Below, piece after piece: positions 25,328 to 34,274 of a stretch of 64,000 bases of DNA. Within the stretch, counting starts at the first letter, position 1, and the number at the start of each line of letters is the position of its first letter. The notes under the pieces were generated by a model, which was not told where the DNA came from, made no database searches, and saw only the letters and a list, made by a program, of their open reading frames with translations. Source of the stretch: CBDCYS01 sp965226245 (lineage in GTDB: Bacteria > Acidobacteriota > Terriglobia > Bryobacterales > UBA6623); NCBI GenBank assembly GCA_965226245.1, contig CBDDCL010000015.1:2852001-2916000 (forward strand), written 5' to 3'. The position numbers and the translations under genes were made by a program.

Positions 25328-26590
25328 TTATGTCGTCGCCGCGCGCTTTTTCGAACGCAGTGACTTACGCCAGGGGTGGTCCGCGGCCGGCTTGGACCGC
25401 CGCGGAACCGCTCGTTGTTTCGGCTCTGGGCGCGGCTTCGGCTGCGGCCGGGCGATCTCTTCAAAAGCTACCGCGCGGCCTTCGTAGACCACTTGCAACT
25501 CGGCCTCTCGCGCTTGCTGCACGGTGACTCTCGCGCCCGCTCCCAGAGCCTGATTGCGCTGCGGTTTCAACTGCAAAAAACGGTTCTCGAAACGTACCAC
25601 CAGGTCGTTGGAGACCACCCGCTCGGCCTCCAAGCAAAACACCCACTTCAAGTCCAGGCGCTTCGATAGAGGTTGGTGAAAGTCCGCTCCCGCCGCTGCT
25701 TCGCAGGTAAACTTGGCGTTGTGTTCGTCCAGATACTGCTCGTCGAGATAGCGGTTCGCCGCCTCGTAATCGGCAATGCCTTGGAGCCGCATCTTCTTGA
25801 TCAGGCGGTCTTGATGCGTGCCGTGATGGCGTTCCACGCGGCCCTTCGCTTGCGGCGACGAAGCGGCGATGATACCAATGCCGAGCTTGGCGCACATGCG
25901 CCCGAACTGCGTCTGGGGCTCGATGCCTTCGAGCGCTTCGCGCGACGTCGGCTGGCGCTGGTAGACGTTCTTCCAGTCGCAATACAACGCCTTCGGAACG
26001 CCGTATTGACGCACCCAGGCTTGGAGCAGATCGGCCGCCGCCCAAGTCGTTTCCTCGCTGGAGAAACGGCACAACGCCCGGCCGGTCGCATCGTCGACGA
26101 AGTTCATCATGCAGCCTTTCGGGCCGCGTCCTTCGAGCCAGTCGTGGTGCGAGCCGTCGAGTTGAATCAGCTCGCCGAAGTGCGCTTTGCGCTGCCGCCG
26201 CTGGCGATGCGGCTGGCGCTTGCGGCTCCGGCTCCACAGACCCGCGGCGAGCATCCAACGCCGCAAGGTTTCGGGCGGCACTTCGAGACTGTGATCGGCC
26301 GCCAGATGTTCCGACGCCAGCGTCGGCCCAAAGCGCTCGTGCGGCTCGCCCGAATAGTTCTCGCGCACCAACTCGAGAACCTGCTCGCGTCGCTTGTCAT
26401 CGGCTCGGTTCGAAGCGCGCCCGACGTTGCCATGCACGAGAGCTTTGCTCCCCCCCTCGCCGTAACGCTTCTTGAGACGCTTCGCCTGGCGGTAGCTGAC
26501 GTCCAGCAGCTCGGCCGCCTCGGTCAATTTCAGTTCGCCTCGTTTCACTCGGCTCAGCACTTCGCCGCGCCTCACTTCCTTTGCACTCAT
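25328..26590 (-). CDS. ISNCY/IS1202-like transposase
   Basis: 420 residues from ATG 26590, with GGAAAGGA just upstream; a TTG five codons earlier is possible. The N-terminus holds two helix-turn-helix stretches (LTEAAELLDVSYRQAKRLKK and LRRWMLAAGLW). The integrase-type DDE core has LDGSHHDW, VDDATG / LYCDWKNVY and KGRVERHHGTHQDRL with the catalytic glutamate. The tail is basic and proline-rich. It seems intact, so the element could still move itself. Confidence 0.87.
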   Translation of the reverse strand: MSAKEVRRGEVLSRVKRGELKLTEAAELLDVSYRQAKRLKKRYGEGGSKALVHGNVGRASNRADDKRREQVLELVRENYSGEPHERFGPTLASEHLAADHSLEVPPETLRRWMLAAGLWSRSRKRQPHRQRRQRKAHFGELIQLDGSHHDWLEGRGPKGCMMNFVDDATGRALCRFSSEETTWAAADLLQAWVRQYGVPKALYCDWKNVYQRQPTSREALEGIEPQTQFGRMCAKLGIGIIAASSPQAKGRVERHHGTHQDRLIKKMRLQGIADYEAANRYLDEQYLDEHNAKFTCEAAAGADFHQPLSKRLDLKWVFCLEAERVVSNDLVVRFENRFLQLKPQRNQALGAGARVTVQQAREAELQVVYEGRAVAFEEIARPQPKPRPEPKQRAVPRRSKPAADHPWRKSLRSKKRAATT

Positions 26591-27510
26591 CGATGTCCTT
26601 TCCAATCTCGGCTCCTCCTTCGGAGCCTCAGATTAGGGGACATTTCTATTGGGTGCTCAAGGGGACATTATCATTGGGTTACAACAGCGGACGCCGACCA
26701 GCTCAGCGGTGATTTAGCGGCTCTCGGAGAAGGGGCCGGCAGCATGGAGGAGGTGGCCACTCGGGTTGTTCAGCATCTAAACGAAAACCTTTTGGACAAG
26801 GCCAGCGGGAGTAAGACCTGTGCTCTGGTGCGGCTTTACAAAACGCACGCCTACAAAGATCTTGATCCCGAATTGCGAGGCTTCGCCGAGGGCATTTTGG
26901 GTCACGCTCCAGAGTCTGAAGACATGAAATGTTTGACGCTGCTTGGCACGGCGGGCGAAAAGACGGAATGGAATTCGAGATCATCGTCCTCCGGCCACAA
27001 AGCGATCCCTTTGCCCAGCGAAAGTTTCGTGGCGCAGATTCCCATGATCTCGCGATTGGTCAGCCAATTGGGGCTGGACGTGAATGCCGTGATCAGGCCC
27101 GACCCTAGTTTGCTCGTGGACCTTGAGCAGAAGGAGTACAACGCCTTCCACGTACCCGAAGCCGTTGGCAGCCGCTACATTCCGGCTCAAAAGGACTTCG
27201 TTATTCCCCATGGGGTGCGGTCCGTGCTGGGATTCGGAGGGATGCTGGCAACAGGGGATTTGTTCGCTGTGATTCTGTTCGCGAAAGTGCATATTCCGCG
27301 TGAGACTTCGGATGTGTTCAAGTCGTTGGCGGTAAGTGTGAAGAACGCGATTCAGCCGTTCAGCGCAAATGTCTTTGGCTAGCCCGTGGCGATTGGCGAC
27401 ACACGGATTTCCAGCGCCTGTTTGCTTGCAGGGCTTGGCGGAGGCTGCAATGCAACGACACGCACGGGTGAAAAGGAATGCCCATCGAGGTTTTTCAGCC
27501 CCCGAGCCAG

Positions 27511-29127
27511 CTAGAGAGCCGACAGCGGCCGCGTTTCCGGTCCATAGCGCAGCGCTTCGGAACGGGCGACTTCGGCCGGCGGCAGCCGCACGATTCGAGG
27601 CCGGATCGCCAGGACAAGATCGCTTTCGTTGAACTGCCGTGAATGATCACGGAACAGTCTCCCCAAAAACGGGATTTCCGAAAGCCAGGCCAAGCCGGAT
27701 TGATTGCCGCGCCGCTCGTAAATCTTCATTCCGCTGACCATGGCCACTTCTCCCTGCCGCAATCGAAACGAGGAAGTGAATTGCCGGTTTGACAGAATCG
27801 GAATGTTGTTCGTACTGGATCCGGAGAGGAGCTGCACTTGAAACTCCATCTCGAGTGTGACCTCATTTGCGTTGTGAACGCGCGGCGTAACGGAGAGCGT
27901 GATTCCGAGATCTTCGAACGTGAACGAAGGGAAGGCCTGCTGATTCGATACGCCGGCGGAAAAAGTCGCATTGATGATCGGAAAACGCTCGCCGATCGTC
28001 ACCTCGGCTGGAAGGCCATCGGCGGAGCGAAGCTGCAGCCTCGAGATCGAGCGGGCGGCGTTCTGAGTTCGTTGGGCGATCAGCCCGGCGTCACCGATCG
28101 CAACACCGAAAACGGTCTTGCCTCCTCCGAATCCAACCAGAGGGACGCCCGTAACCATCGGAGGGACAGCTTGCAGCACGGTGCTGAAATTCGTGAGCGG
28201 AAAACCAGCCGGCAGACGGACTCCCGCGTCGAGCTGATCATTCGTGTTCGTCGCGAGAAGGTCAATTTCAAGGAGGACTTCCGCGCGTCCGTGAGAGAGC
28301 TGGTCATAGAGTGCCTGGGCAAGCTGGACGCGATGAACCGTGTCCCTGAGGATCACCTGGCGCCGGACGCGGTCTACCTGCATGCGTTTGACTTCGAGAA
28401 TTTGCTGCACGACTTGTCCGAGTTGCTGGGTTTCCTCGTCGGTCATGGCGTCGGGAATCGGTATGATGACGGTCGCCATCGGCTCCAAGTCCGTGCGCTT
28501 CGCCTTGGTGTCTTCCGCGACCAAGAAAAGGCGCGAATTTAGCGGCACAACAAAGCCGAGCGCGATCTCGTTCAGCACGCGAATCGCTTCCACGAAGTCG
28601 CAGTCATCGAGGATCAGCCGAATGTCGCGGTCCTCGTCGAAATCCTTGTCGAAGATAACGCCCAGGCCGAACTCTTCCGCCACCTTCTCATAGACGACGG
28701 AGACTTTGTCTTTCAAATCGAAGCTGGTCGTCTTGTCAGCAGGCTGGAGGTGCGCCGGGGGCTTGAGCCGCCGAACGTTGCCGGTCAATTTGCCGGCCGC
28801 AGCCGATGCGGGAGTGGGTTCGCGCGGCGCGGCGGCGGCGAGCAGAAAACGGTTCGCGGGATCGATGCTCGCGGCGACACCAAAATCTCCGAGGCCCGCT
28901 AAGGTCTGGGCGGCACGCTTGCGGGCCATGTCGACCGCCAGAGCATAGCGGCGATCGCTGGGATTGAAAGCCTTGGCTTGAGCGAAGAACAGATAGGCAC
29001 TGACGTCGTCGCCTTGGCGCGCCGCCTTTCTGCCCTTGTTGAAGTATCGCTGGGCCGAATCCGCCCAGGCGCACTGCGATACCAGCAGCAGCACGACAAC
29101 CGATCGCAGCAGGCACACTTTTCCCAC
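27511..29127 (-). CDS. secretin-family outer-membrane protein
   Basis: 538 residues from GTG 29127, chosen because the signal peptide (CLLRSVVVLLLVSQCAWA) starts there and the longer frame upstream crosses a repeat. After a short helical TPR-like segment (YFNKGRKAARQGD) comes an STN/secretin N-domain at about 130-215, further ring domains, and the C-terminal secretin barrel (ITLSVTPRVHNANEVTLEME, SSFRLRQGEVAMVSGM, IPFLGRLF). Secretins form gated pores for type II/III secretion or type IV pili. No other secretion gene is adjacent, so its system is unknown. The start codon choice is moderately certain. Confidence 0.82.
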   Translation of the reverse strand: MGKVCLLRSVVVLLLVSQCAWADSAQRYFNKGRKAARQGDDVSAYLFFAQAKAFNPSDRRYALAVDMARKRAAQTLAGLGDFGVAASIDPANRFLLAAAAPREPTPASAAAGKLTGNVRRLKPPAHLQPADKTTSFDLKDKVSVVYEKVAEEFGLGVIFDKDFDEDRDIRLILDDCDFVEAIRVLNEIALGFVVPLNSRLFLVAEDTKAKRTDLEPMATVIIPIPDAMTDEETQQLGQVVQQILEVKRMQVDRVRRQVILRDTVHRVQLAQALYDQLSHGRAEVLLEIDLLATNTNDQLDAGVRLPAGFPLTNFSTVLQAVPPMVTGVPLVGFGGGKTVFGVAIGDAGLIAQRTQNAARSISRLQLRSADGLPAEVTIGERFPIINATFSAGVSNQQAFPSFTFEDLGITLSVTPRVHNANEVTLEMEFQVQLLSGSSTNNIPILSNRQFTSSFRLRQGEVAMVSGMKIYERRGNQSGLAWLSEIPFLGRLFRDHSRQFNESDLVLAIRPRIVRLPPAEVARSEALRYGPETRPLSAL

Positions 29128-29177
29128 GTAATGGAGACGCTTGGAATCGCCCGAACGTGCACGGAAACAGGGGGGCG

Positions 29178-29223
29178 ATGTCGCCAGGAATGGCGACACG
29201 GCACGCAAGAATGCGTGGGCCAC
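29178..29223. repeat. 46-bp double-hairpin repeat, copy 1 (GTCGCCA family)
   Basis: Two adjacent hairpins, TGTCGCCA-ggaa-TGGCGACA and GGCACGC-aagaat-GCGTGGGCC. The same 46-bp layout occurs at 36685-36730 and 57363-57408. Confidence 0.75.
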
Positions 29224-29240
29224 GCGGTGAGAGAAGCTTG

Positions 29241-30530
29241 CTAGCCGCCCGCAGCTTCGGCCAAGGCTTGCAAATGGCGGCTGAAGTGGTTGGCAAGAAC
29301 TTCGGTGTAGGTGTCTGGATGCGCTTCGAGGACGGCGCGCACGGCAGGACCGTATTCTTCGTGAGTCAGCACGGATCCGAAGGCGCAATGCAGGATCTGC
29401 CGCCCAGGCTTGGTAAATCCCTTGCCGGCCGGTACATCGGCCCAGCGCTCGAGATACTCCTGTTCCAGGCGGGTGGAGTCGCTGATCTCGCTTTCGGGGA
29501 CGGTGTTTTCCAGCCTTGCCGAGACGTGGTAGGTCGCTTTATCCGTGTTGTAGTGCGAGCGGCTGAATGCGATGATGCGGCGAAACAGCGCTTCGTCGTG
29601 CCTGGCCACGACGCGCAGCCCTTCGAGATAACTCGTACCGGCGGTCTTGACGTGGAAGCGTCCTTTGGTGGCACGGGCCAGCGCCGGGTACATCGACACC
29701 TTGTCCGAGCCGGAGTGCAGGCTCAGCTTGTAGGGTCCCAGCAGGCCGGCGATCGCCGCGTGATCTTCGAGCGAACGCTCCAGCGCCGCGACATCGCCCT
29801 TGTAGTCGACGCCCTTCTCGAAGTCTCCGATGTAGCGCGGCGCCAGGCTGACGAGCTTCATGCCGCGCTGGATGCACTGGCCGGCGACGATGTAGTGCTC
29901 GGCGAGGGTCGTGGGCTGTTCGGTCTCGTCCACGCTCAGCTCGATCTCGTAGTCGCGTCCGGCTGCTTCCTGGACTTGCTTGACATGGCCGGCCAGGGTA
30001 ATGGCGTGATTCAGCGCCAGGCCGTATTTGACGGCGCAGCGCATGCAAGCTTCTTCGTCGAGGGATACCAGCGTCCCTGTTGGGAGCGTCACCTCACGGC
30101 CCAGGTAGGAGTCGAACCAATCGATGCGGCCGCGGATGGCCGAGAATTTGTCGCGCAGCGTCGCCTCATCGTAGCCGTCGGCGTGCTCATCGACGTGGTC
30201 CGAGGGGTCGATCGTGAAGAAGGTGTAGCCCGCTTCGGCCGTGACATCGACATCTTCCGGGGTCTTGAGGTGGTCGGCGTCGGCTCCGGTTTGGCCGCTC
30301 CAGCCGGCCTGTTGCATGCCGGCAAGCGCATCCTGCATAACGCCCTCGGCCGTGCGGACGGTCCGGAACATTTCACGAATGGATTGCTGCGGGAAGATAG
30401 GCTCGATTCCGGCGCCGGAGCGCCTCATGGCTTCCACGTGGCCGGGCGTGGCTAGGCCGATGCGGTCGCCGAAGCCGAAACTCGGGGCCAGGCCCAGGGT
30501 GACGCAAGGTGTTGTCTTTGTTTCGCTCAT
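29241..30530 (-). CDS. uxaE: tagaturonate epimerase (UxaE-like)
   Basis: 429 residues. The start GLAPSFGFGDRIGLATPGH and the blocks FTIDPSDHVDEHAD, GTLVSLDEEACMR, LSLHSGSDKVSMYP and GRFHVKTAGTSYLEGLR identify the UxaE family, which interconverts D-tagaturonate and D-fructuronate in galacturonate breakdown. It is the last gene of a three-gene minus-strand block with a TIM-barrel isomerase and a zinc dehydrogenase, consistent with pectin-sugar use. Confidence 0.86.
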   Translation of the reverse strand: MSETKTTPCVTLGLAPSFGFGDRIGLATPGHVEAMRRSGAGIEPIFPQQSIREMFRTVRTAEGVMQDALAGMQQAGWSGQTGADADHLKTPEDVDVTAEAGYTFFTIDPSDHVDEHADGYDEATLRDKFSAIRGRIDWFDSYLGREVTLPTGTLVSLDEEACMRCAVKYGLALNHAITLAGHVKQVQEAAGRDYEIELSVDETEQPTTLAEHYIVAGQCIQRGMKLVSLAPRYIGDFEKGVDYKGDVAALERSLEDHAAIAGLLGPYKLSLHSGSDKVSMYPALARATKGRFHVKTAGTSYLEGLRVVARHDEALFRRIIAFSRSHYNTDKATYHVSARLENTVPESEISDSTRLEQEYLERWADVPAGKGFTKPGRQILHCAFGSVLTHEEYGPAVRAVLEAHPDTYTEVLANHFSRHLQALAEAAGG

Positions 30531-30616
30531 GAGAAGGTGTTTTCCCTATTTAAATTTAGAGCCGGACCTGGCCTGTATTTCCCACCAACTGTCGGCTTGT
30601 GGGGCGATTGCCGCGG

Positions 30617-31435
30617 CTAGGCCCGAAAGTAACGGCGGAAGGACTCGATCGTGTGCTGGGCGGCAGACTCGGAATCAGGATACGGAAAAGCTTCCGCCGA
30701 TGCGTAGCCGTCGTAGGCGGCCTCGGTGAGCGCTGCCGCGATCGGCTCATGATTCATGTGTCCTAGTCCCGCCGCGCGACGGTTGGAGTCCACGTAATGC
30801 ACATGCCCGATGAAGCCCTCGGCCCCGCGGATCGCTTCCGCCAAATTCGTTTCTTCGATATTCATGTGGAAAAGGTCGGCCAGGAGTTTGACGTTGCCGG
30901 CCGACAACGATTTCAACAGCTCCACGCCGTCAGCGACCGTGTTGATCAAGTTCGTTTCGTAGCGGTTCAGGTGCTCGTAGATAAGCGGAACGCCCTGTTC
31001 GGCCGCGTACGCTGCGAGGGCGTTCAAGGCATCGGCCAACAGAGAGAGCGCGGCATCGCGGCCGAGCTCGCCGCCCCATTTTCCCTGCATGGAACCGATG
31101 ATGGCCGGCGCTCCGAAGGGGGCTCCGAAATCGATGATCTCGCGCACGAACTGTGCGGCTTTCCGGCGACGTTCGGGGTCCGGGTCGGTCAGGCTGAGGC
31201 CGTGAACGACCATGCCGGCGCCGGTTCCCACAGCCGCCAGTTGCAGCTTGTGCCGGTCGAGCAGGCTGCGTAATTCCTGGCGGCCGACCGCGGACCCGGA
31301 GGGCGCGAAGATCTCGATTGCATCGAAACCCAGTTGGGAGGCCACGCGGCATGCCGCCGGCAGATCGTCCCAAAAAACAAACGGGCCGCCGCGCGCTTCC
31401 TCGACCAAACTGAGGGTGACCGCGGATCGAATCAT
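30617..31435 (-). CDS. sugar phosphate isomerase/epimerase-family protein
   Basis: 272 residues of the AP endonuclease 2-type TIM barrel: DAIEIFAPSG, the metal-binding VPLIYEHLNRYETN, LLADLFHMNIEE, and GHVHYVDSNRRAAG, with metal ligands E, D-x-x-H and H visible. The family isomerises or epimerises sugars and hydroxypyruvate. It begins three bases after the dehydrogenase stop, so the two are coupled, and precedes uxaE by 86 bases. The exact reaction in hexuronate use is not known. Confidence 0.87.
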   Translation of the reverse strand: MIRSAVTLSLVEEARGGPFVFWDDLPAACRVASQLGFDAIEIFAPSGSAVGRQELRSLLDRHKLQLAAVGTGAGMVVHGLSLTDPDPERRRKAAQFVREIIDFGAPFGAPAIIGSMQGKWGGELGRDAALSLLADALNALAAYAAEQGVPLIYEHLNRYETNLINTVADGVELLKSLSAGNVKLLADLFHMNIEETNLAEAIRGAEGFIGHVHYVDSNRRAAGLGHMNHEPIAAALTEAAYDGYASAEAFPYPDSESAAQHTIESFRRYFRA

Positions 31436-31438
31436 TTG

Positions 31439-32467
31439 CTAGTCGTTGACCTCGATGATGGCCTTGATGACACCGGATGCCGGGTTCGTGTAGGACTCGA
31501 AGTTGGCGGCGACATCACTGAACGGGGTACGGTGCGTGATCCAGGGAACCGTGTCGATCGTACCGTCTTCGATCAAGCCGATGATGCGGGGAAAATCCCG
31601 CGGCAAGGCGTTGCGGGATCCCTTGATCGTCATTTCCGGGCGATGGAGCGCCGGGTGGAGAAACGTGATTTCCTGGGTAGTGATCCCGAGGTAGACGAGC
31701 GTTCCGGTGTGAGCGACATAGCTGAGGGCATTACTCATCGAGCGGTTGACGCCCGTGGCGTCGGTGACGATTTCGTATAGGTCGCCGCCGGTGATTTCGC
31801 GCATCTGCTCCAGTTCGCTGCCGTCGCCTTTGAAGACCACCGTGTGCTGGATACCGTAGCGGCTTTTGCAAAACTCAAGGCGAGACTCGACCATGTCCAT
31901 CACCGTGATCGTGGCGCCGGTCAGACGGGTAAACTCAAGCGTCGCCAGACCAATCGGCCCCGCGCCGATGATCAGCACGTGATCGCCTTGCTTGGGGCTC
32001 CCGCGGTCGGTGGCGTGGCAGCCGATCGCCAGTGTTTCGACCAGGGCGAGTTGCTCGAACGACAGCCTTTCGGAGGTATGAAGCTTGTCAGCGCGCACCA
32101 GAAAGCGGTCACACAATCCGCCATCGACCATCACCCCGATCACTTTCAGCGTCTCGCAGCAATTGCTGCTGCCCTTGCGGCAGGCGTAGCAGCGGCCGCA
32201 GTTCATGTAAGGCTCGACGCTGCAGCGGTCGCCGGAGGTGACGTTCGCGACGCCCTGGCCGCTTTCAAGCACGGTGACGCCCAGTTCGTGGCCGGGAATC
32301 CGCGGATAGCTGAAGAAGGGCATCTTGCCGAGATAGCCGCTGTAGTCGGTGCCGCAGATGCCCATGCGGTGGGTGCGGACGAGCGCCTGCCCGGGGCCTG
32401 GGGAACCAGGTTCGTCGATCTCGACGTACTCGAAATGCTTGGGCTCTTGCAGTCGAATGGCTCTCAT
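31439..32467 (-). CDS. zinc-dependent alcohol dehydrogenase-family oxidoreductase
   Basis: 342 residues, medium-chain dehydrogenase. Catalytic zinc ligands are Cys38 (GICGTD) and His60-Glu61 (PGHE); the structural zinc lobe has C-x(2)-C-x(2)-C-x(n)-C (NCGRCYACRKGSSNC). The Rossmann motif is IGAGPIG. Members act on sugar alcohols, galactonate or hexonates with NAD(P). As first gene of the operon with uxaE it probably reduces a uronate-derived keto acid or oxidises an aldonate; inferred from context. Confidence 0.9.
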   Translation of the reverse strand: MRAIRLQEPKHFEYVEIDEPGSPGPGQALVRTHRMGICGTDYSGYLGKMPFFSYPRIPGHELGVTVLESGQGVANVTSGDRCSVEPYMNCGRCYACRKGSSNCCETLKVIGVMVDGGLCDRFLVRADKLHTSERLSFEQLALVETLAIGCHATDRGSPKQGDHVLIIGAGPIGLATLEFTRLTGATITVMDMVESRLEFCKSRYGIQHTVVFKGDGSELEQMREITGGDLYEIVTDATGVNRSMSNALSYVAHTGTLVYLGITTQEITFLHPALHRPEMTIKGSRNALPRDFPRIIGLIEDGTIDTVPWITHRTPFSDVAANFESYTNPASGVIKAIIEVND

Positions 32468-32661
32468 GTCCGGCTACTCCAAAGGATTGATGACCAGCGC
32501 CAGCGGCGAGTCTGGACAATGTGGCATTCAGCCCCCCATTTTTCCACACCTTGCTTACGCGCGCGTCCCGGACTGGTTGGGCATCCGCCGCTGCGATCGC
32601 CCGGCAAGACGAAATGAGCCATTTTGAGACGGCTGTGAAATTGCTTTGCGCCCCGTGCCGC

Positions 32662-32976
32662 TTAACCGCCGGGCGAGCCGGCTGTCTTCGCCTCCACGCT
32701 GCGCACTTTGTCGTCCATGGTCTGCTCCCGATCCGTGCGAGTCCCCAATTTGATTGTGGTCGTGATGCGGGGAGCGCCCATCTCGTGGACCACCTCATGG
32801 CAGCGCTTGATAGCGGCGAACACGTCGTCCCATTCCCCTTCGATGTTGGTGCCGTAGGCGTGCAAGCGTGTTTCGAGACCGGCCTCGGAGAGTACGGCGC
32901 CGCAAGCGGCGACATACTTCGAGACGGAGACGCCGACACCGATGGGGACGACACACAGATCGGCAATGACTTTCAT
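32662..32976 (-). CDS. MTH1187-family thiamine-binding protein
   Basis: 104 residues with the YqgV/MTH1187 ferredoxin-like fold: ADLCVVPIGVGVSVSKYVA, then LETRLHAYGTNIEGEWDDV, then PRITTTIKLGTRTDR. Family members bind thiamine pyrimidine-type ligands in solution and are cytoplasmic. No thiamine riboswitch or transporter was seen nearby. It lies 195 bases upstream of the hexuronate block on the same strand. Confidence 0.86.
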   Translation of the reverse strand: MKVIADLCVVPIGVGVSVSKYVAACGAVLSEAGLETRLHAYGTNIEGEWDDVFAAIKRCHEVVHEMGAPRITTTIKLGTRTDREQTMDDKVRSVEAKTAGSPGG

Positions 32977-33240
32977 GTTTCCTGCTTTCTTTTCGAAGCC
33001 GCGAGCTCAAGGGGCACTTCTCCACCGTTTTCTGAAGAAGCGTCACGGTTTCATCCGCGATGCCGCCGGACGCCTTGCCAAAGGGCGCCACGGGCAAAAA
33101 TAGAATAGCAGAGCTTCCTAACTTGCCCGGGCAGGTCCACGTGGCTCGCGCCGGGCTGGCCAGGCAGCCCAAGATTGCCAGATCAACACGACCCGGGTCC
33201 ATATCAAATATGGCTGTTCCCGAACTGGCCGCGCGGACAC

Positions 33241-33330
33241 AGCCCGCTTCAGTGGGCTTGATGCTAGGCCAGTCCTTAGGGCCGGTAGAATGGGTTCGCT
33301 GTTAGTCAGGAAGGCCGCTTCAGCGGCCTT
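33241..33330. repeat. REP-like hairpins upstream of the RAYT gene
   Basis: Two short palindromes, AGCCCGCTTCAGTGGGCT (33241-33258) and AAGGCCGCTTCAGCGGCCTT (33311-33330), flank the start side of the RAYT gene. They have the form of RAYT-associated REP sequences. Confidence 0.68.
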
Positions 33331-33359
33331 TTGCTTCAGGCTTCAGCCATGGCAGAGCG

Positions 33360-33791
33360 ATGCCGAAAAACGTCTATTCGGAGATCAATCTCCACATCAC
33401 GTGGCACACGAAACAGCGTGCCGCAGTGATCGTCGATGCTATCGAACGACAACTTTTTCAGTTCATCAAGCAAAGGATAGCCGAAACCTCGGGAGTTGAC
33501 CTGCACGCAATTGGAGGTACCGCTGACCATATCCATTTAGTTTTGAGCGTTCCGCCCACGCTCAACATCAGTGAGTGGATCGGGCAGATCAAGGGCGCCA
33601 GTGCCCACTACGTCAACCATCGAGTCTCGAACCGTAAGGTTTTGGAATGGCAGACCGGCTACGGGGTCGTCAGCTTTGGAACGAAGGATCTGCGGTGGGT
33701 GGTCGACTATATTCGAAACCAAGAGGAGCATCACGCGCGCGGCTCGACGCCTGAACGGCTGGAACGGGTCGAGCATGTGAAAAGCCCGTGA
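33360..33791 (+). CDS. REP-associated tyrosine transposase (RAYT, IS200/IS605 TnpA-like)
   Basis: 143 residues. The HUH motif is in GGTADHIHLVLSV and the catalytic tyrosine in VDYIRNQEEHH, with the usual start EINLHITWHTK. Such proteins cut and join single-stranded DNA at REP hairpins. Hairpins lie within 120 bases on both sides and the stop codon is inside one of them. It probably acts on these repeats and on the related set at 53527-53627. Confidence 0.88.
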   Translation: MPKNVYSEINLHITWHTKQRAAVIVDAIERQLFQFIKQRIAETSGVDLHAIGGTADHIHLVLSVPPTLNISEWIGQIKGASAHYVNHRVSNRKVLEWQTGYGVVSFGTKDLRWVVDYIRNQEEHHARGSTPERLERVEHVKSP

Positions 33792-33882
33792 ACGGGCTAA
33801 GCCGGATTTCGACGGGGATTGTGCTGAAACCAGCCGTAAAACGACTGGCCTAACAACTGCCAAAGCCGCCTAAACGCGGCTT
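33783..33882. repeat. REP-like hairpins downstream of the RAYT gene
   Basis: AGCCCGTGAACGGGCT (33783-33798) overlaps the RAYT stop; CCAGCCGTAAAACGACTGG and AAAGCCGCCTAAACGCGGCTT (33862-33882) follow. Loops are GA, AA or TAAA, as in other REP arrays. Confidence 0.68.
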
Positions 33883-34274
33883 GCCGGACCCCAGTTCGTG
33901 CCCACTCGCGGGAGGGCCGCGGATCCGTCGGGGGACGTACTCTGTGCACGACTCGGCAGGTGGGCGCCCGCCTGCATCCGCGCTACCGGCTTGGGTCATC
34001 GTCGCCGTTCCGCGTTAGACGCTGCTGCGTCGACTGCGCCGCCCTGAGCGTCGTACAGCTGCATTCGCCTCTCAGCGATTTCAACGTTGAGGCGGTCTCG
34101 GTCCCAAGCAAGCCCGCGCGTGGGCCTGCCTGGGCGGGCGTGAGGCTATGGCGCTGATTTTACGGGTTGCGTCGCCGCTTTCACGGCGAATGGCCGGCAA
34201 GATTGCCGGTCTCTACCGAGCAGGGCTTGTGAGCTGATATTCTGGCGGTGGAAGGCACGATCTTCACGCTTCTG
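33883..34274. other. intergenic with further palindromes
   Basis: About 390 bases with no convincing gene. Near 34195-34215 ATGGCCGGCAAGATTGCCGG forms another hairpin, probably part of the repeat family. The hemW start follows. Confidence 0.4.

Larger units (their letters stand above)
24545..26685 (-). mobile_element. IS1202-like (ISNCY-type) insertion with 18-bp target duplication
   Basis: The element is bounded by AGCGGACGCCGACCAGCT direct repeats at 24527-24544 and 26686-26703; long duplications of this size are typical of the IS1202 group. Its ends are imperfect inverted repeats: left GTTGTAGCACAATAGAAATG, right (reverse complement) GTTGTAACCCAATGATAATG. Each end carries a second internal copy of the AATAGAAATGTCCCC-like repeat (25117-25131 left, 26635-26651 right). 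The left end was later entered by another element at 24582. The transposase gene is intact. Confidence 0.82.
24501..27382 (+). pseudogene. sensory-type cytosolic protein interrupted by an IS1202-like element
   Basis: The gene starts at ATG 24501 (MHDLTTFTQADADQL) behind a GGGGGG-rich ribosome site. After 44 bases it is cut by a 2.1-kb insertion and resumes at 26704. Removing the insertion and one copy of the 18-bp target repeat gives 723 bases, exactly 241 codons. The rebuilt 240-residue protein (SMEEVATRVVQHLNENLLD, KCLTLLGTAGEKTEWN, FHVPEAVGSRYIPAQKDFVIPH, GDLFAVILFAKVHIPR) matches a GAF-like input domain often found at the N-terminus of bacterial signalling proteins; here it stands alone. 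The present 5' fragment ends after 19 codons, so the gene is inactive. Confidence 0.78.

Noticed and set aside
25673..26680. N-terminal 336 codons of the 569-codon plus frame ending at 27382
   Set aside because: Antisense shadow of the IS transposase; only the part after 26686 is genuine, as the 3' part of the interrupted sensory gene.
34020..34160. Small frame upstream of hemW
   Set aside because: Arg/Cys/Ser-rich translation of GC-rich palindromic DNA; no ribosome site.
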